The notes under the pieces: generated by a model
Databases searched by the model: none
What the model saw: the letters and a program-made list of their open reading frames with translations, nothing else
What the model was told of the DNA's origin: nothing
Assembly (NCBI RefSeq): GCF_005886535.1
Contig: NZ_PNDS01000027.1
Span: 44,455 to 108,454, forward strand
Direction: 5' to 3'
DNA length: 64,000 nucleotides
Source of the DNA: Pseudoalteromonas sp. S2755
Lineage (GTDB): Bacteria; Pseudomonadota; Gammaproteobacteria; Enterobacterales; Alteromonadaceae
Position numbers and translations under genes: made by a program
Shown here: positions 1 through 7,998 of the stretch, one piece after another
Layout of the letters: each line of letters opens with the position of its first letter
Position numbering within the stretch: the first letter of the stretch is position 1

Positions 1-1
1 T

Positions 2-196
2 ATTGCCATTGCTTACCCAATTACCTATTGGTTGGTTGGTGATTGGCTTGCCAATTTTAATGACCGTATCGAGCAAGCGCTATGGGTTTATGGAGTTGCA
101 GCTTTAGCCGTTGCGGGGATCACTTGGCTCACCGTTGCTACACTTGCGTTTAAAGCGGCGAGTACACGTCCGTCGCTAATCTTGCGATATGAGTAA
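2..196 (+). CDS. ABC transporter permease (FtsX/MacB-like), C-terminal end only
   Basis: This open frame enters from the left edge and stops at 194-196, so only the last 64 codons are visible. They encode a periplasmic loop, one strongly hydrophobic helix (ALWVYGVAALAVAGITWL) and a tail ending TRPSLILRYE. A last transmembrane helix followed by a short tail with P-x-L-x-L-R-x-E is what the C-terminus of FtsX-type permeases of MacB-like exporters looks like. The assignment is a family-level inference from a short piece. A hairpin terminator follows 28 bases later, so this is the last gene of its operon. Confidence 0.6.
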   Translation: MAIAYPITYWLVGDWLANFNDRIEQALWVYGVAALAVAGITWLTVATLAFKAASTRPSLILRYE

Positions 197-223
197 ATTA
201 AATTGGTAATCACTCAAGAAATT

Positions 224-246
224 GCGGCCTAACTTAGGCCGCTTTT
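224..246. terminator. Intrinsic terminator, probably bidirectional
   Basis: Perfect 7-bp stem GCGGCCT / AGGCCGC with a 5-base loop, followed by TTTT on the + strand. It closes the ABC permease operon. On the minus strand it also lies just past the stop of the relic at 252-371. Confidence 0.75.
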
Positions 247-251
247 ATCGT

Positions 252-371
252 TTATTTCTTGATGTGTTCATCGCTAATGCCGGCACGACCATTTCTGGCT
301 TTTAATCGTGTGAATATGTCGCCGCGGGCAGCAAAGCGTGCTAAGAAGTCGGCATTCGTAAGCGCTAGGTG
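252..371 (-). pseudogene. Possible relic of the C-terminal end of a minus-strand gene
   Basis: Read on the minus strand, this stretch gives 39 codons with protein-like composition (ADFLARFAARGDIFTRLKAR, ending DEHIKK) closed by TAA at 252-254. The frame is blocked upstream by TAG at 372-374 and has no start codon. The stop is followed at once by the hairpin at 224-246, as expected for the end of a once functional gene. I do not recognise the family. The rest of the 300-base gap to 497 holds only the promoter region of waaA. Confidence 0.25.
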
Positions 372-496
372 CTAGTAAGCCTCAACTTGTCACACAATTT
401 CTGTCAGAATCTTTACTTGGCTTACCACTGTCAATTTAGTGTCAAAAACCATAGTTACACTGGGGTTAATTCAGGCTTGAATAACAAGGTGTAGCT

Positions 497-1843
497 ATGG
501 CTAAGGTTAAGACAACCTCTCGTCTTCGTAGAAGATCAGCTAATTCACTTTGGATTGGTGTTTATAACAGTATCCTGTTGTTGTGCTTACCTTTGATTGC
601 GCTGATCTTATTAAAAAAATGGCTACGTAAACCGGGTTATAAAAAGCACTTTTTACAGCGCTTAGGTGTCTATAATTGTAAGCGTTTACCCGCCTGTATT
701 CATTTACATGGCGTTTCTGTCGGCGAATGCGCCGCTATTGCTAAAGTTATTCCTGAGCTGCGTAAACAGCATCCTCATTTACCCATTGTTTTTACTTGTA
801 CCACGGTTGCAGGCTCCAACTATATTGAGCGCAACTGGGGGGAGCAAGTCATTCACACTTATCTGCCACTGGACTTTCAATTGACAGTCGGTGCGTTTTT
901 GGCGCATTTTAATCCGGTATTGACCATGTCGGTTGAGATGGAGTGGTGGCCGAATCTTATCCGTCAGTCGCGCAACCAAGGCAGTAGAGTGATGCTGGTA
1001 AATGCCCGCATGACCGACAGATCAAAAAATCGATATGCCAAAATGTTAGGTCTTTTTACCTTTATGGTGTCCAAGGTGCATAAAATCCTGCCGCAAAGCG
1101 AGCTCAGTTATCAAGCTTTTCGCGAGCTGGGTGTACCACCTGAAAAACTGATGATGTGCGGTAATATCAAGTACGATTGGCCAGAACAGAAACATGCCGC
1201 CCCAACGCAAAAACCCTCTCAGCTGACATGGATTGCAGGGAGCACGCATGACACCGAAGAAATAGCGGTGGTTGCAGCGCACAAACAGTTGTTACAGCAA
1301 AATCCTACAGCTCAGCTAATTATCGCACCGCGTCATCCTGAAAGATTTGATGAGGTATGGCAGCTGCTGCAAGCAAGTGGGCTGAGTTGTCAGCGTTACT
1401 CGCACACGCCAACACTAACGGAAAATACGCAAGTGTATCTGCTCGATACGATGGGCAAACTATTTGCGTTTTATCGTGATGCCCACGTTGCCTTTATCGG
1501 TGGCTCGTTAGTTAAGCTCGGTGGTCATAATCCTGCTGAAGCCATTGTCCAAGGGGCTGCCGTCGTAATGGGAAGTAGTCGACGAAATTGTGAAGATATA
1601 TGTGCGCCGCTGAGTCAAGCTGGCGCACTTGTTGAGGGTAACGAGCCACAGCAAATAGCCAGAGAAGTCATCGGCTTTTGGCAAAATAGTGCAGCAACAG
1701 CACAACAAATACAGGTTGGGCAAGCCGCTATCGCAGCGCATAATGGCGCACTACACAAAACCACATTGCAAGTTTTATATCAGTTAAAGCAAGCGCAACG
1801 GCCAGTTCATAGTACCCGATTACATCCAATGGTGATCAGATAA
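497..1843 (+). CDS. waaA: 3-deoxy-D-manno-octulosonic acid (Kdo) transferase
   Basis: WaaA (KdtA) transfers Kdo from CMP-Kdo to the lipid A precursor at the cytoplasmic face of the inner membrane. The protein has a basic N-terminus, a membrane anchor at about residues 20-40, the HGVSVGE motif at 71-77 (HxVSVGE in the family) and EMEWWPN (family E-x-E-x-WPN), then a C-terminal GT-B half with a GG-HNPAE signature. At 448 residues it is slightly longer than usual because of a basic N-terminal extension. The ATG is preceded by AAGGTG. Two heptosyl/glycosyltransferase genes follow with almost no spacing, so this is an LPS inner-core operon. Confidence 0.93.
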   Translation: MAKVKTTSRLRRRSANSLWIGVYNSILLLCLPLIALILLKKWLRKPGYKKHFLQRLGVYNCKRLPACIHLHGVSVGECAAIAKVIPELRKQHPHLPIVFTCTTVAGSNYIERNWGEQVIHTYLPLDFQLTVGAFLAHFNPVLTMSVEMEWWPNLIRQSRNQGSRVMLVNARMTDRSKNRYAKMLGLFTFMVSKVHKILPQSELSYQAFRELGVPPEKLMMCGNIKYDWPEQKHAAPTQKPSQLTWIAGSTHDTEEIAVVAAHKQLLQQNPTAQLIIAPRHPERFDEVWQLLQASGLSCQRYSHTPTLTENTQVYLLDTMGKLFAFYRDAHVAFIGGSLVKLGGHNPAEAIVQGAAVVMGSSRRNCEDICAPLSQAGALVEGNEPQQIAREVIGFWQNSAATAQQIQVGQAAIAAHNGALHKTTLQVLYQLKQAQRPVHSTRLHPMVIR

Positions 1844-1845
1844 CA

Positions 1846-2874
1846 ATGCAATACAGCAATATCCTTATTGTCCGACTCAGTGCTATTGGTGACATCGTGA
1901 TGGCGTCAGGTCTTATTTCTGCACTAAAGGCACGTTATCCAGAAGCAAAACTGAGCTGGTTAGCAGAGCCAGCTGGCGCGACCTTGCTACAACAAAATCC
2001 ATTGCTAGATGAGGTGATCCTGTGGCCTCGCAATGAGTGGCAAAAAGTGCGAAAAACACAGGGGATCATAGCGCTACTGAAGCACGTTAATAGCTTTAAA
2101 AAGCAGTTGGCTAGTCGACAATTCGACCTAGTGCTCGACGCTCAAGGACTCCTTAAAAGTGGCGTGCTAGCTTGGCTTAGCGGCGCTCAATACAAGGTTG
2201 GGATCAATAGTCGCGAAGGCAGTCAGTGGCTTATGAATAAGGTAGTGACCTCGTCTTGGTCTGCAGATATCAGCTCGGAATACAGAGCAGCAGCGAAATT
2301 TTTTGGTGCGCCTGAAACGGCGTTCCAATACTCGCTCATTGCCTCAAAAGAGACACAACAACATACAGAAGCACTGTTATTTGAGCATACTCAAGGTCAA
2401 CCTTATGTGGTGTTTTGTCCGTTTACAACGAGAGCACAGAAACATTGGGTAGATGGGCATTGGCGTGAGTTGTATAAACAAGTAAAGCAGTCTATTTGTG
2501 CGCATATTATTATGTTGGGTGGACCAAGTGATATCGCTCATAGCGAGCGCTTAGAAAAACAGATGCCGGGGATCGTTAATCTAACTGGGAAAACGACATT
2601 GCTTGAGTGCAGCGAGATCATTCGGGGAGCAAAAGGTGTGATTGGCGTTGATACTGGACTGACCCACATGGCGATGGCGCATCATACTCCGGTTATTGCA
2701 TTGTTTGGTTCAACCTTACCGTATGAAAACACCTTCAATCCAAAAGGTCGCGTGCTGAGCGATAAGCTTGCTTGCTCACCATGCAAACGTCGGCCAACCT
2801 GTGAGGCCCGTTTTGACTGTATGGTGGGGCTCACGCCGCAAAGAGTCTCGAACGCACTAGGAGAAGTGCTATGA
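1846..2874 (+). CDS. Glycosyltransferase family 9, lipopolysaccharide heptosyltransferase (WaaC-like)
   Basis: The N-terminus ILIVRLSAIGDIVMASGLI is the GT9 signature, and the C-terminal half carries the nucleotide-sugar site IGVDTGLTHMA. Near the end is a cysteine cluster (SPCKRRPTC...DCM) common in heptosyltransferases. GT9 enzymes add ADP-heptose to Kdo or to the preceding heptose of the LPS core on the cytoplasmic side. The gene starts 2 bases after the waaA stop and its end overlaps the next start by 4 bases, so the three are translationally linked. Whether it is heptosyltransferase I or another member cannot be settled from motifs alone; next to waaA the first is most likely. Confidence 0.85.
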   Translation: MQYSNILIVRLSAIGDIVMASGLISALKARYPEAKLSWLAEPAGATLLQQNPLLDEVILWPRNEWQKVRKTQGIIALLKHVNSFKKQLASRQFDLVLDAQGLLKSGVLAWLSGAQYKVGINSREGSQWLMNKVVTSSWSADISSEYRAAAKFFGAPETAFQYSLIASKETQQHTEALLFEHTQGQPYVVFCPFTTRAQKHWVDGHWRELYKQVKQSICAHIIMLGGPSDIAHSERLEKQMPGIVNLTGKTTLLECSEIIRGAKGVIGVDTGLTHMAMAHHTPVIALFGSTLPYENTFNPKGRVLSDKLACSPCKRRPTCEARFDCMVGLTPQRVSNALGEVL

Positions 2875-3995
2875 AAGTTCTGCATATTGAAGCGGGTCGT
2901 CACTTATATGGCGGCGCACAACAAGTGGTGTATTTAACCCAAGCGTTGCAGCAAAAGGGCATTGAGAACGTGCTGGTTTGCCCGCCTAATAGTGAAATAA
3001 TAGCAGCCGTTGATAAGCAAGTTATTGTGGAACCTGTGAAAATGGCAGGCGATCTCGATGTCATGCAATGGTTGCGTTTACGAAGGGCTATTGCCCATCA
3101 TCAGCCTGATTGTGTCCATATTCACAGCCGTCGAGGAGTTGATACTTGGGGCTTACTTGCCGCGAAGTCGCTTAATGTTCCTGTTATTTTATCGAGACGA
3201 GTCGATAACACCGAGCCGCGCTGGTGGTCAAAATTAAAATACCCAGCCTACGATAAAGTTATCGCTATTTCAAAAGGGATCCGCCAAGTATTACTCTCGC
3301 AAGGTATTGCTCCTGAGCAAGTAAAGTTAGTCCACAGTGCAGTTGATACCCTGCGCTTTGCACCAAGTAGTGTGGAGCGGCAATGGCTGCTTGATGAGTT
3401 TGAGCTGCCACAAAATGCCTTGGTTGTGGCTAATTTTGCGCAACTGATAGAGCGTAAAGGGCAGGATGTGATCATGCGTGCAGCCAAGCACCTCATTGCT
3501 GAGCATCCTAACTTGCGCGTATTACTGTTTGGTCGAGGGCCAAAGCAGCAACAGTATCAGGCGCGTATAGACGAGCTGGGGCTGCAAAAAATTGTTCAGC
3601 TGGTGGGATTTCGACAAGACGTAGCACGTATTTTACCGGCGGTTGATATCGTTGCACATCCAGCATCGATGGAAGGGTTAGGTGTCGCATTATTACAAAG
3701 TAGCGCATCTGGCGTGCCTGTAGTGGGCTTTGCTGCCGGTGGTATTCCCGAAGCAGTTGCGCACAATGAAACCGGATTACTCGCTCCGGTTAGTGATCAA
3801 GCTCAGTTTACCCAAGATCTTAATCGCTTGCTTAACGACTCAATTTTACGAGAGCAAATGGGCCGTAAAGGCCGCGCTAAAATGTGCAGTGAATTTGCCA
3901 TTGAGGTGATGGCGGAAGGCAACTTGTCGGTGTATCGAAGCGTGTTAACTAAGTTGGGAAGAGCGCCTTTAACTAGCGAATCACAGAAAGTGTGA
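2871..3995 (+). CDS. Glycosyltransferase family 4 (LPS core)
   Basis: This 374-residue GT-B enzyme has an N-terminal glycine-rich loop (GRHLYGGAQQ), a nucleotide-binding Rossmann half (NFAQLIERKGQD) and the C-terminal donor region SMEGLGVALLQSSASG. The usual E-x7-E pair of GT4 enzymes reads E-x7-Q here, a conservative change in the donor site. The start overlaps the previous stop (ATGA). Its place behind waaA and a heptosyltransferase suggests it adds a sugar to the LPS core; donor and acceptor are unknown. The last 15 bases overlap the convergent RAYT gene. Confidence 0.82.
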   Translation: MKVLHIEAGRHLYGGAQQVVYLTQALQQKGIENVLVCPPNSEIIAAVDKQVIVEPVKMAGDLDVMQWLRLRRAIAHHQPDCVHIHSRRGVDTWGLLAAKSLNVPVILSRRVDNTEPRWWSKLKYPAYDKVIAISKGIRQVLLSQGIAPEQVKLVHSAVDTLRFAPSSVERQWLLDEFELPQNALVVANFAQLIERKGQDVIMRAAKHLIAEHPNLRVLLFGRGPKQQQYQARIDELGLQKIVQLVGFRQDVARILPAVDIVAHPASMEGLGVALLQSSASGVPVVGFAAGGIPEAVAHNETGLLAPVSDQAQFTQDLNRLLNDSILREQMGRKGRAKMCSEFAIEVMAEGNLSVYRSVLTKLGRAPLTSESQKV

Positions 3996-4427
3996 GTTCC
4001 AATAAGGATACTCACCAATGTGGCTTACTAGCTTGGTTCTTAGTGGGTTTGCGGCAATATACCGGGCAGTGGTATGCCTATCTTCTGTGGTTCTGAGCTG
4101 ATGATCGTAATACGCGCTTTGCCAAATTCTGTATTTTGAATCCAATTGCCTATTTAGCAGGTAAGCTGTTCTGCCTTTTAATTCTCCAACAACCTTACCA
4201 AGTTGTGTATTTCCAAGTGTTAGTAAGCCATGAAATTGATCTGGCATTAATACCCATGTTTGCCAGCGGCACTCAAACTTTTGTTCATTATGTGAGATAG
4301 ATTGGCAATACAATCGTGCCAGCCGATAATCCGTAAAATAGGGCGTGCGTTTATGGCAGTTAAACGTAATGAAGTATTCCGCGTACGGGATTGATATCCT
4401 GCCTTTTCTCAGGTCATTCCAGCTCAT
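3981..4427 (-). CDS. REP-associated tyrosine transposase (RAYT), Y1 family
   Basis: The 148-residue protein fits the IS200-like Y1 transposase fold: an early FITFNCHKRTPYFTD, the metal-site region VLMPDQFHGLL and, near the end, ARYIAANPLR with the likely nucleophile Tyr123. RAYTs process single-stranded REP hairpins. The HUH metal-binding motif reads Q64-F-H66 here, so the first histidine is missing and activity is doubtful. I chose the ATG at 4425-4427 because AAGGAG stands 6 bases upstream; a longer frame from TTG would include this ribosome site. Three REP copies lie directly upstream, the usual partnership. Confidence 0.85.
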   Translation of the reverse strand: MSWNDLRKGRISIPYAEYFITFNCHKRTPYFTDYRLARLYCQSISHNEQKFECRWQTWVLMPDQFHGLLTLGNTQLGKVVGELKGRTAYLLNRQLDSKYRIWQSAYYDHQLRTTEDRHTTARYIAANPLRTKLVSHIGEYPYWNSHFL

Positions 4428-4484
4428 GTGCACTCCTTGCAATTGAGAGGTGAATTTTAAAGATAATCCCTTTGATTAAATCTG

Positions 4485-4705
4485 TCGAGGTAAACGTTGG
4501 ATGGTAGGTCGTGATTTATCACGACAACAGGTTTGCGAATGGGTAAATGATTATCCTACCGACGTAAACCTCGACCAACGTTTGGGTGGTAGGTCGTGAT
4601 TTATCACGACAACAGGTTTGTGGTGGATAAATGATTATCCCGTCGAGGTCAACCTCGACCTACGGATGGATGGTAGGTCGTGATTTATCACGACAACAGG
4701 TTCGC
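4485..4705. repeat. Cluster of three REP elements next to the RAYT gene
   Basis: Three nearly identical copies begin at 4503, 4588 and 4672, giving a period of 84-85 bases. Each reads GGTAG followed by the perfect palindrome GTCGTGATTTATCACGAC and then AACAGGTT. A GTAG tetranucleotide 5' of a hairpin is the known signature of RAYT-type REPs. The spacers carry the related palindromes TCGAGGTAAACG and GTCGAGGTCAACCTCGAC (4642-4659), so long and short hairpins alternate. A diverged set of the same family occurs at 63835-64000. These cover most of the intergenic stretch before 4789. Confidence 0.88.
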
Positions 4706-4788
4706 GACAAAACATTCACGACAACCAAGGTGAACCAAACGTACATGTGGGTCGTTTAATTATTAATCGGTGAAACAAGGAGAGCATT

Positions 4789-5109
4789 ATGCTTGCTGCC
4801 ACACTCAAAGAAAAAATCGCTAATAAAGAACTCCATGCCATCGTGCTTAGCTACGCGGATTCAAATCATTACCTTGCGGGTGGTCAAGATAGTGATGGAA
4901 ACTTGCATATCTTAATGCATGCCGAGGGCAAACTTACACCGTTTAACTCGCTGCGAGAGGCCGAGACAAAGCTAGCGGAGCTCGGCGCAACTCAAGCCTA
5001 CCTCAGAGTAGAGTCTGCCTATGATGAAATTGGCCCTGAGGACTCTTCGGGAACGCATATCAGCAATATGGAGATCCGTCACTTAACTCCATCCGACATA
5101 TCCGTTTAA
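4789..5109 (+). CDS. Small DUF6482-like cytoplasmic protein
   Basis: This 106-residue acidic protein has no signal or membrane segment. Its pattern, an opening helix then LHAIVLSYADSNHYLAGG, a second strand region DGNLHILMHAEGK and LREAETKLAELGA, resembles the small DUF6482 proteins of gammaproteobacteria, which have no known function. AAGGAG stands 7 bases before the ATG. It is a single-gene unit between the REP cluster and a convergent lipoprotein gene. The family name is a recollection of pattern rather than a search result. Confidence 0.6.
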   Translation: MLAATLKEKIANKELHAIVLSYADSNHYLAGGQDSDGNLHILMHAEGKLTPFNSLREAETKLAELGATQAYLRVESAYDEIGPEDSSGTHISNMEIRHLTPSDISV

Positions 5110-5114
5110 ACAAA

Positions 5115-5150
5115 AAGGCTTAAGCGCCCATTGGTGAGTGCTTAAGCCTT
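5115..5150 (-). terminator. Terminator between convergent genes
   Basis: An 11-bp perfect inverted repeat AAGGCTTAAGC / GCTTAAGCCTT with a 14-base loop. On the minus strand it is followed by TTTTTG, so it mainly terminates the lipoprotein gene at 5174-7054. On the + strand the T tract is weak. Confidence 0.75.
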
Positions 5151-5173
5151 ACAAGTTATTGAGTAGAGAGACC

Positions 5174-7054
5174 TTATTCTACTGAAAGTGTTATCGTTTT
5201 AGTGGCAACGGAAGCGGACTTTTCATCAACAACACTTAAACTTACTTGGTAGTCGCCTGGTGCAACAGGAGTGAATTGTAGGGTCGAGTCATGAACTGCG
5301 GTACTGTCAATCACTTTGCCTGATGGAGCAACCACCTTCCAAAAATAGGTCAAATTGCCTGCGTTGCTGTCGCTATCCATAACCGTTGGAGTTATCCAAA
5401 GCGCTGCATCTGTTTTCAGTACTCCTTGATAGTCCAGTGCCGTAATTACTGGAGCGCTATTTTGTACAGCACTTACTTTGACGAATGCCGCGACGACTAA
5501 GTCAGCCTTGCCATCAGACACAATGCATTTTAGGACATAGTTACCAGCTTCATCGAAAGTAAGAGACGCGCGATTATCAGCATTATTGACCACTGCAGTG
5601 CTATTCTCAGGCTTCGTTTCAAGTGACCAGCGATAAGTGAGCGGATCGCCGTCTTTATCTTCTGCGGATACCACAAAGACTTTGGTTTCCCCTTCCGTAG
5701 CTGTAGATATTTGTGGGCTCACAGACGCTGTGGGTCCATAGTTTTCAGGGTGGCTCTTTATCACGCCACTGGCAGTTTGGCTTAGCTCACCGTTACTTAC
5801 CTCCACAAAATAACGGTAAGTCCCCTCTCCGTGAGGCATAAAAATCACCGTGTCGGTATCTTCATTCGTAACGGAATAGGTCAAACTGGCTTCAAATGGC
5901 TCAAACGTCCAACTAAAGGAGAGTGGTCTGCCACTTGTATCTCTACTTCGCTTGGCACTAAGCTCGATGGCTTCATTGATTTTGGTTGACTCTGGCGCAT
6001 CGACGAATACAAGTGGTTTGTTTGCTTCGCCGAATTTTGCCGTTAAGGTGTGGGTTGCTTCACTTAAACGGCCTTGTTTGTCTTTAAGGCTAAAGCGGAT
6101 CTTATATTGCCCTGCCTTATCCACTTTGAGTGAGGTGCTAAATCCGTTTGGCGTTGCCATTACCGCTTGGCTGCCAATCGGTTTGCTGTCAAAACTCCAA
6201 AGCGGTGTTACTGCACCTTGATACTGACTACCATCGCTTTTCAGCTCAACAAAAGTCATTGAGCTTAATGTAACCTCTGAAGGTGCTGCAATAGCCGCTT
6301 TAAGAGCTGGCTGGTTATCTACAACGATGACTTTTTCCGATTTGCTATGTGACGATTTACCATCATAAACGGTTAAAGTAATAGTGTATTCACCCGCAAA
6401 TTTAGAGGCAAAAGAGGCAAGGTTATTGTTAGGGCTTACCAATGTGTATTCATCAACATTAGCTGGTGCAGTGACTTGCCATTTATAGCTAAGATTATCG
6501 CCGTCTGAGTCTGAGCTGTTGCTCGCATCTAACTGTAGATGCTCGTTGATGGCAATTTCCTGTTTTGTGAGTGTGAAATCAGCGACCGGAGGCGTGTTCA
6601 CACTTGGTGTGGTTTTTTCTTTTACACGGATCTCAAACTGTGTTGTCGATTCGTTACTACCTGACTTGATTGTTAGCCCTACAATGTAACTACCTGCAAC
6701 ATCAGCGGTAAAGTGCGCTTGCTTAGCGTTGGGGTTAGAAAACTGAGCGTTACTAGCTTGGGGTTTGGCTTGCCACTGCCATGTTATTTCGGCATTTTCA
6801 GGGATCGTACTTCCCGTAGTGCTAAGCTGAATGACGTTGCCTGTCTCCCCAAAGGCACTTGCCTGAATTTTAGCGACTGGCTTAGTCGTGGTATCCGTTC
6901 CTGAATCTGTATTATCGTTATTTGAATCCGTGTTGCCGTTATTTCCATTTTTGCCGCCATCCTGGTTGACTGGTGTAGAGTCACCACCTGAACCGCCGCA
7001 TCCTGCTAGGAATAGTGAACAACAAAGTATTGATGTCATTAAGTTTTTGTTCAT
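5174..7054 (-). CDS. Lipoprotein with about six PKD/Ig-like domains
   Basis: The 626-residue precursor has a lipoprotein signal with lipobox LAGC (Cys19). A low-complexity linker rich in Gly, Asn, Asp and Thr (about 20-60) follows, then tandem beta-sandwich repeats. The repeats show PKD hallmarks such as NTPPVADFTL, SSDSDGDNLSYKW, AGEYTITLTVYDG and DKDGDPLTYRWSL. There is no enzyme domain. Such proteins are usually surface or periplasmic adhesion or carbohydrate-binding scaffolds; the ligand cannot be told. The gene stands alone and diverges from the DeoR regulator upstream. Confidence 0.8.
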   Translation of the reverse strand: MNKNLMTSILCCSLFLAGCGGSGGDSTPVNQDGGKNGNNGNTDSNNDNTDSGTDTTTKPVAKIQASAFGETGNVIQLSTTGSTIPENAEITWQWQAKPQASNAQFSNPNAKQAHFTADVAGSYIVGLTIKSGSNESTTQFEIRVKEKTTPSVNTPPVADFTLTKQEIAINEHLQLDASNSSDSDGDNLSYKWQVTAPANVDEYTLVSPNNNLASFASKFAGEYTITLTVYDGKSSHSKSEKVIVVDNQPALKAAIAAPSEVTLSSMTFVELKSDGSQYQGAVTPLWSFDSKPIGSQAVMATPNGFSTSLKVDKAGQYKIRFSLKDKQGRLSEATHTLTAKFGEANKPLVFVDAPESTKINEAIELSAKRSRDTSGRPLSFSWTFEPFEASLTYSVTNEDTDTVIFMPHGEGTYRYFVEVSNGELSQTASGVIKSHPENYGPTASVSPQISTATEGETKVFVVSAEDKDGDPLTYRWSLETKPENSTAVVNNADNRASLTFDEAGNYVLKCIVSDGKADLVVAAFVKVSAVQNSAPVITALDYQGVLKTDAALWITPTVMDSDSNAGNLTYFWKVVAPSGKVIDSTAVHDSTLQFTPVAPGDYQVSLSVVDEKSASVATKTITLSVE

Positions 7055-7143
7055 TTAATTATCCTTTTAAGTACCTCAATCCGGAAATGTATCCCGTTGC
7101 TCATAATATTTCCAGTTAAAATTTGTTCAGTGCAAAATTTAAC

Positions 7144-7198
7144 TTGTTTAGGTTTTGAAGTTTCGACTATAATCGCCTTAAATTTCGAAACGAAACTT
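7144..7198 (+). promoter_or_regulatory. Promoter and probable DeoR-family operator upstream of the glmS regulator
   Basis: A consensus -10 TATAAT (7168-7173) stands 18 bases from TTGTTT (7144-7149). The half-sites AAGTTTCG (7158-7165) and CGAAACTT (7191-7198) form an exact inverted repeat spanning the -10. TTTCGAAA (7183-7190) is a further palindrome between them. TTTCG-type repeats are typical DeoR-family operators, so autoregulation by the gene at 7204 is likely. Confidence 0.65.
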
Positions 7199-7203
7199 AT
7201 TTA

Positions 7204-7986
7204 ATGACTAAACGAAATACTCAACAGCGCAGACATACCATTCTTTCATGGGTTAATGAATACGGTGAAGTAAGCGTAGAATCACTTGCCGCTGAGTTTG
7301 AAACGTCAGAAGTTACGATTCGTAAGGATTTAACGGCACTAGAAAAAAGTGGCCTGTTACTACGCCGCTATGGCGGTGCAATAGCCCTTCCTAAAGAGAT
7401 CACCGCATCAGGTAAAGACGAGCAAGATTCAGCACGTAAAACAGCAATTGCCAAAGCCGCCGCTGAACTGATTAAAGATCACAATCGCATCATTATCGAT
7501 AGTGGCAGAACCACCGAAACCTTAATCCCAGAGCTTGCGCAAAAGCGCGGTTTAGTCGTGATGACGAATGCGATGAATATTGCCAACCGCTTGTTATCGC
7601 TTGAAAATGAGCCAACGTTATTGATGACCGGCGGGACGTGGGATCCACATTCTGAATCATTTCAAGGGCAAGTAGCAGAACAAGTACTACAATCCTATGA
7701 CTTTGATCAGCTTTTTATTGGTGCCGATGGCATTGATGTAGAACGTGGCACAACCACATTCAACGAATTAATTGGGCTGAGCCGTGTGATGGCAAAGTCA
7801 GCCCGTGAAGTCATTGTGATGGTCGAATCCGACAAGATTGGCCGTAAAATTCCGAATTTAGAAATACCTTGGGCACAGATCACCACTTTGATCACCGACA
7901 ACAACTTGGCAGATGACCTTCGCCAAGCGATCAAAGCACGTGGCATACAGCTTATCTGTGCTGAATTACACACAACGTGCAAATAA
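7204..7986 (+). CDS. DeoR-family transcriptional regulator of amino-sugar metabolism (glmS-linked)
   Basis: The protein has an N-terminal winged helix (RRHTILSWVNEYGEVSVESL, then SEVTIRKDLTALEKSGLLLRRYGGA) and a C-terminal sugar-phosphate sensor domain with DSGRTTETLIPEL and IGADGID. DeoR regulators bind phosphorylated sugars; next to glmS the natural effector would be a glucosamine or N-acetylglucosamine phosphate (inference). It lies 12 bases before glmS in the same direction, so the two are probably co-transcribed from the promoter at 7144-7173. That would link glucosamine-6-phosphate synthesis to feedback by this repressor. Length 260 is normal. Confidence 0.85.
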   Translation: MTKRNTQQRRHTILSWVNEYGEVSVESLAAEFETSEVTIRKDLTALEKSGLLLRRYGGAIALPKEITASGKDEQDSARKTAIAKAAAELIKDHNRIIIDSGRTTETLIPELAQKRGLVVMTNAMNIANRLLSLENEPTLLMTGGTWDPHSESFQGQVAEQVLQSYDFDQLFIGADGIDVERGTTTFNELIGLSRVMAKSAREVIVMVESDKIGRKIPNLEIPWAQITTLITDNNLADDLRQAIKARGIQLICAELHTTCK

Positions 7987-7998
7987 AATGGAGAGATT

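Noticed and set aside
3248..3496. Minus-strand frames opposite the LPS and other operons
   Set aside because: They are antisense shadows of strongly conserved proteins, with no start signals or recognisable motifs.
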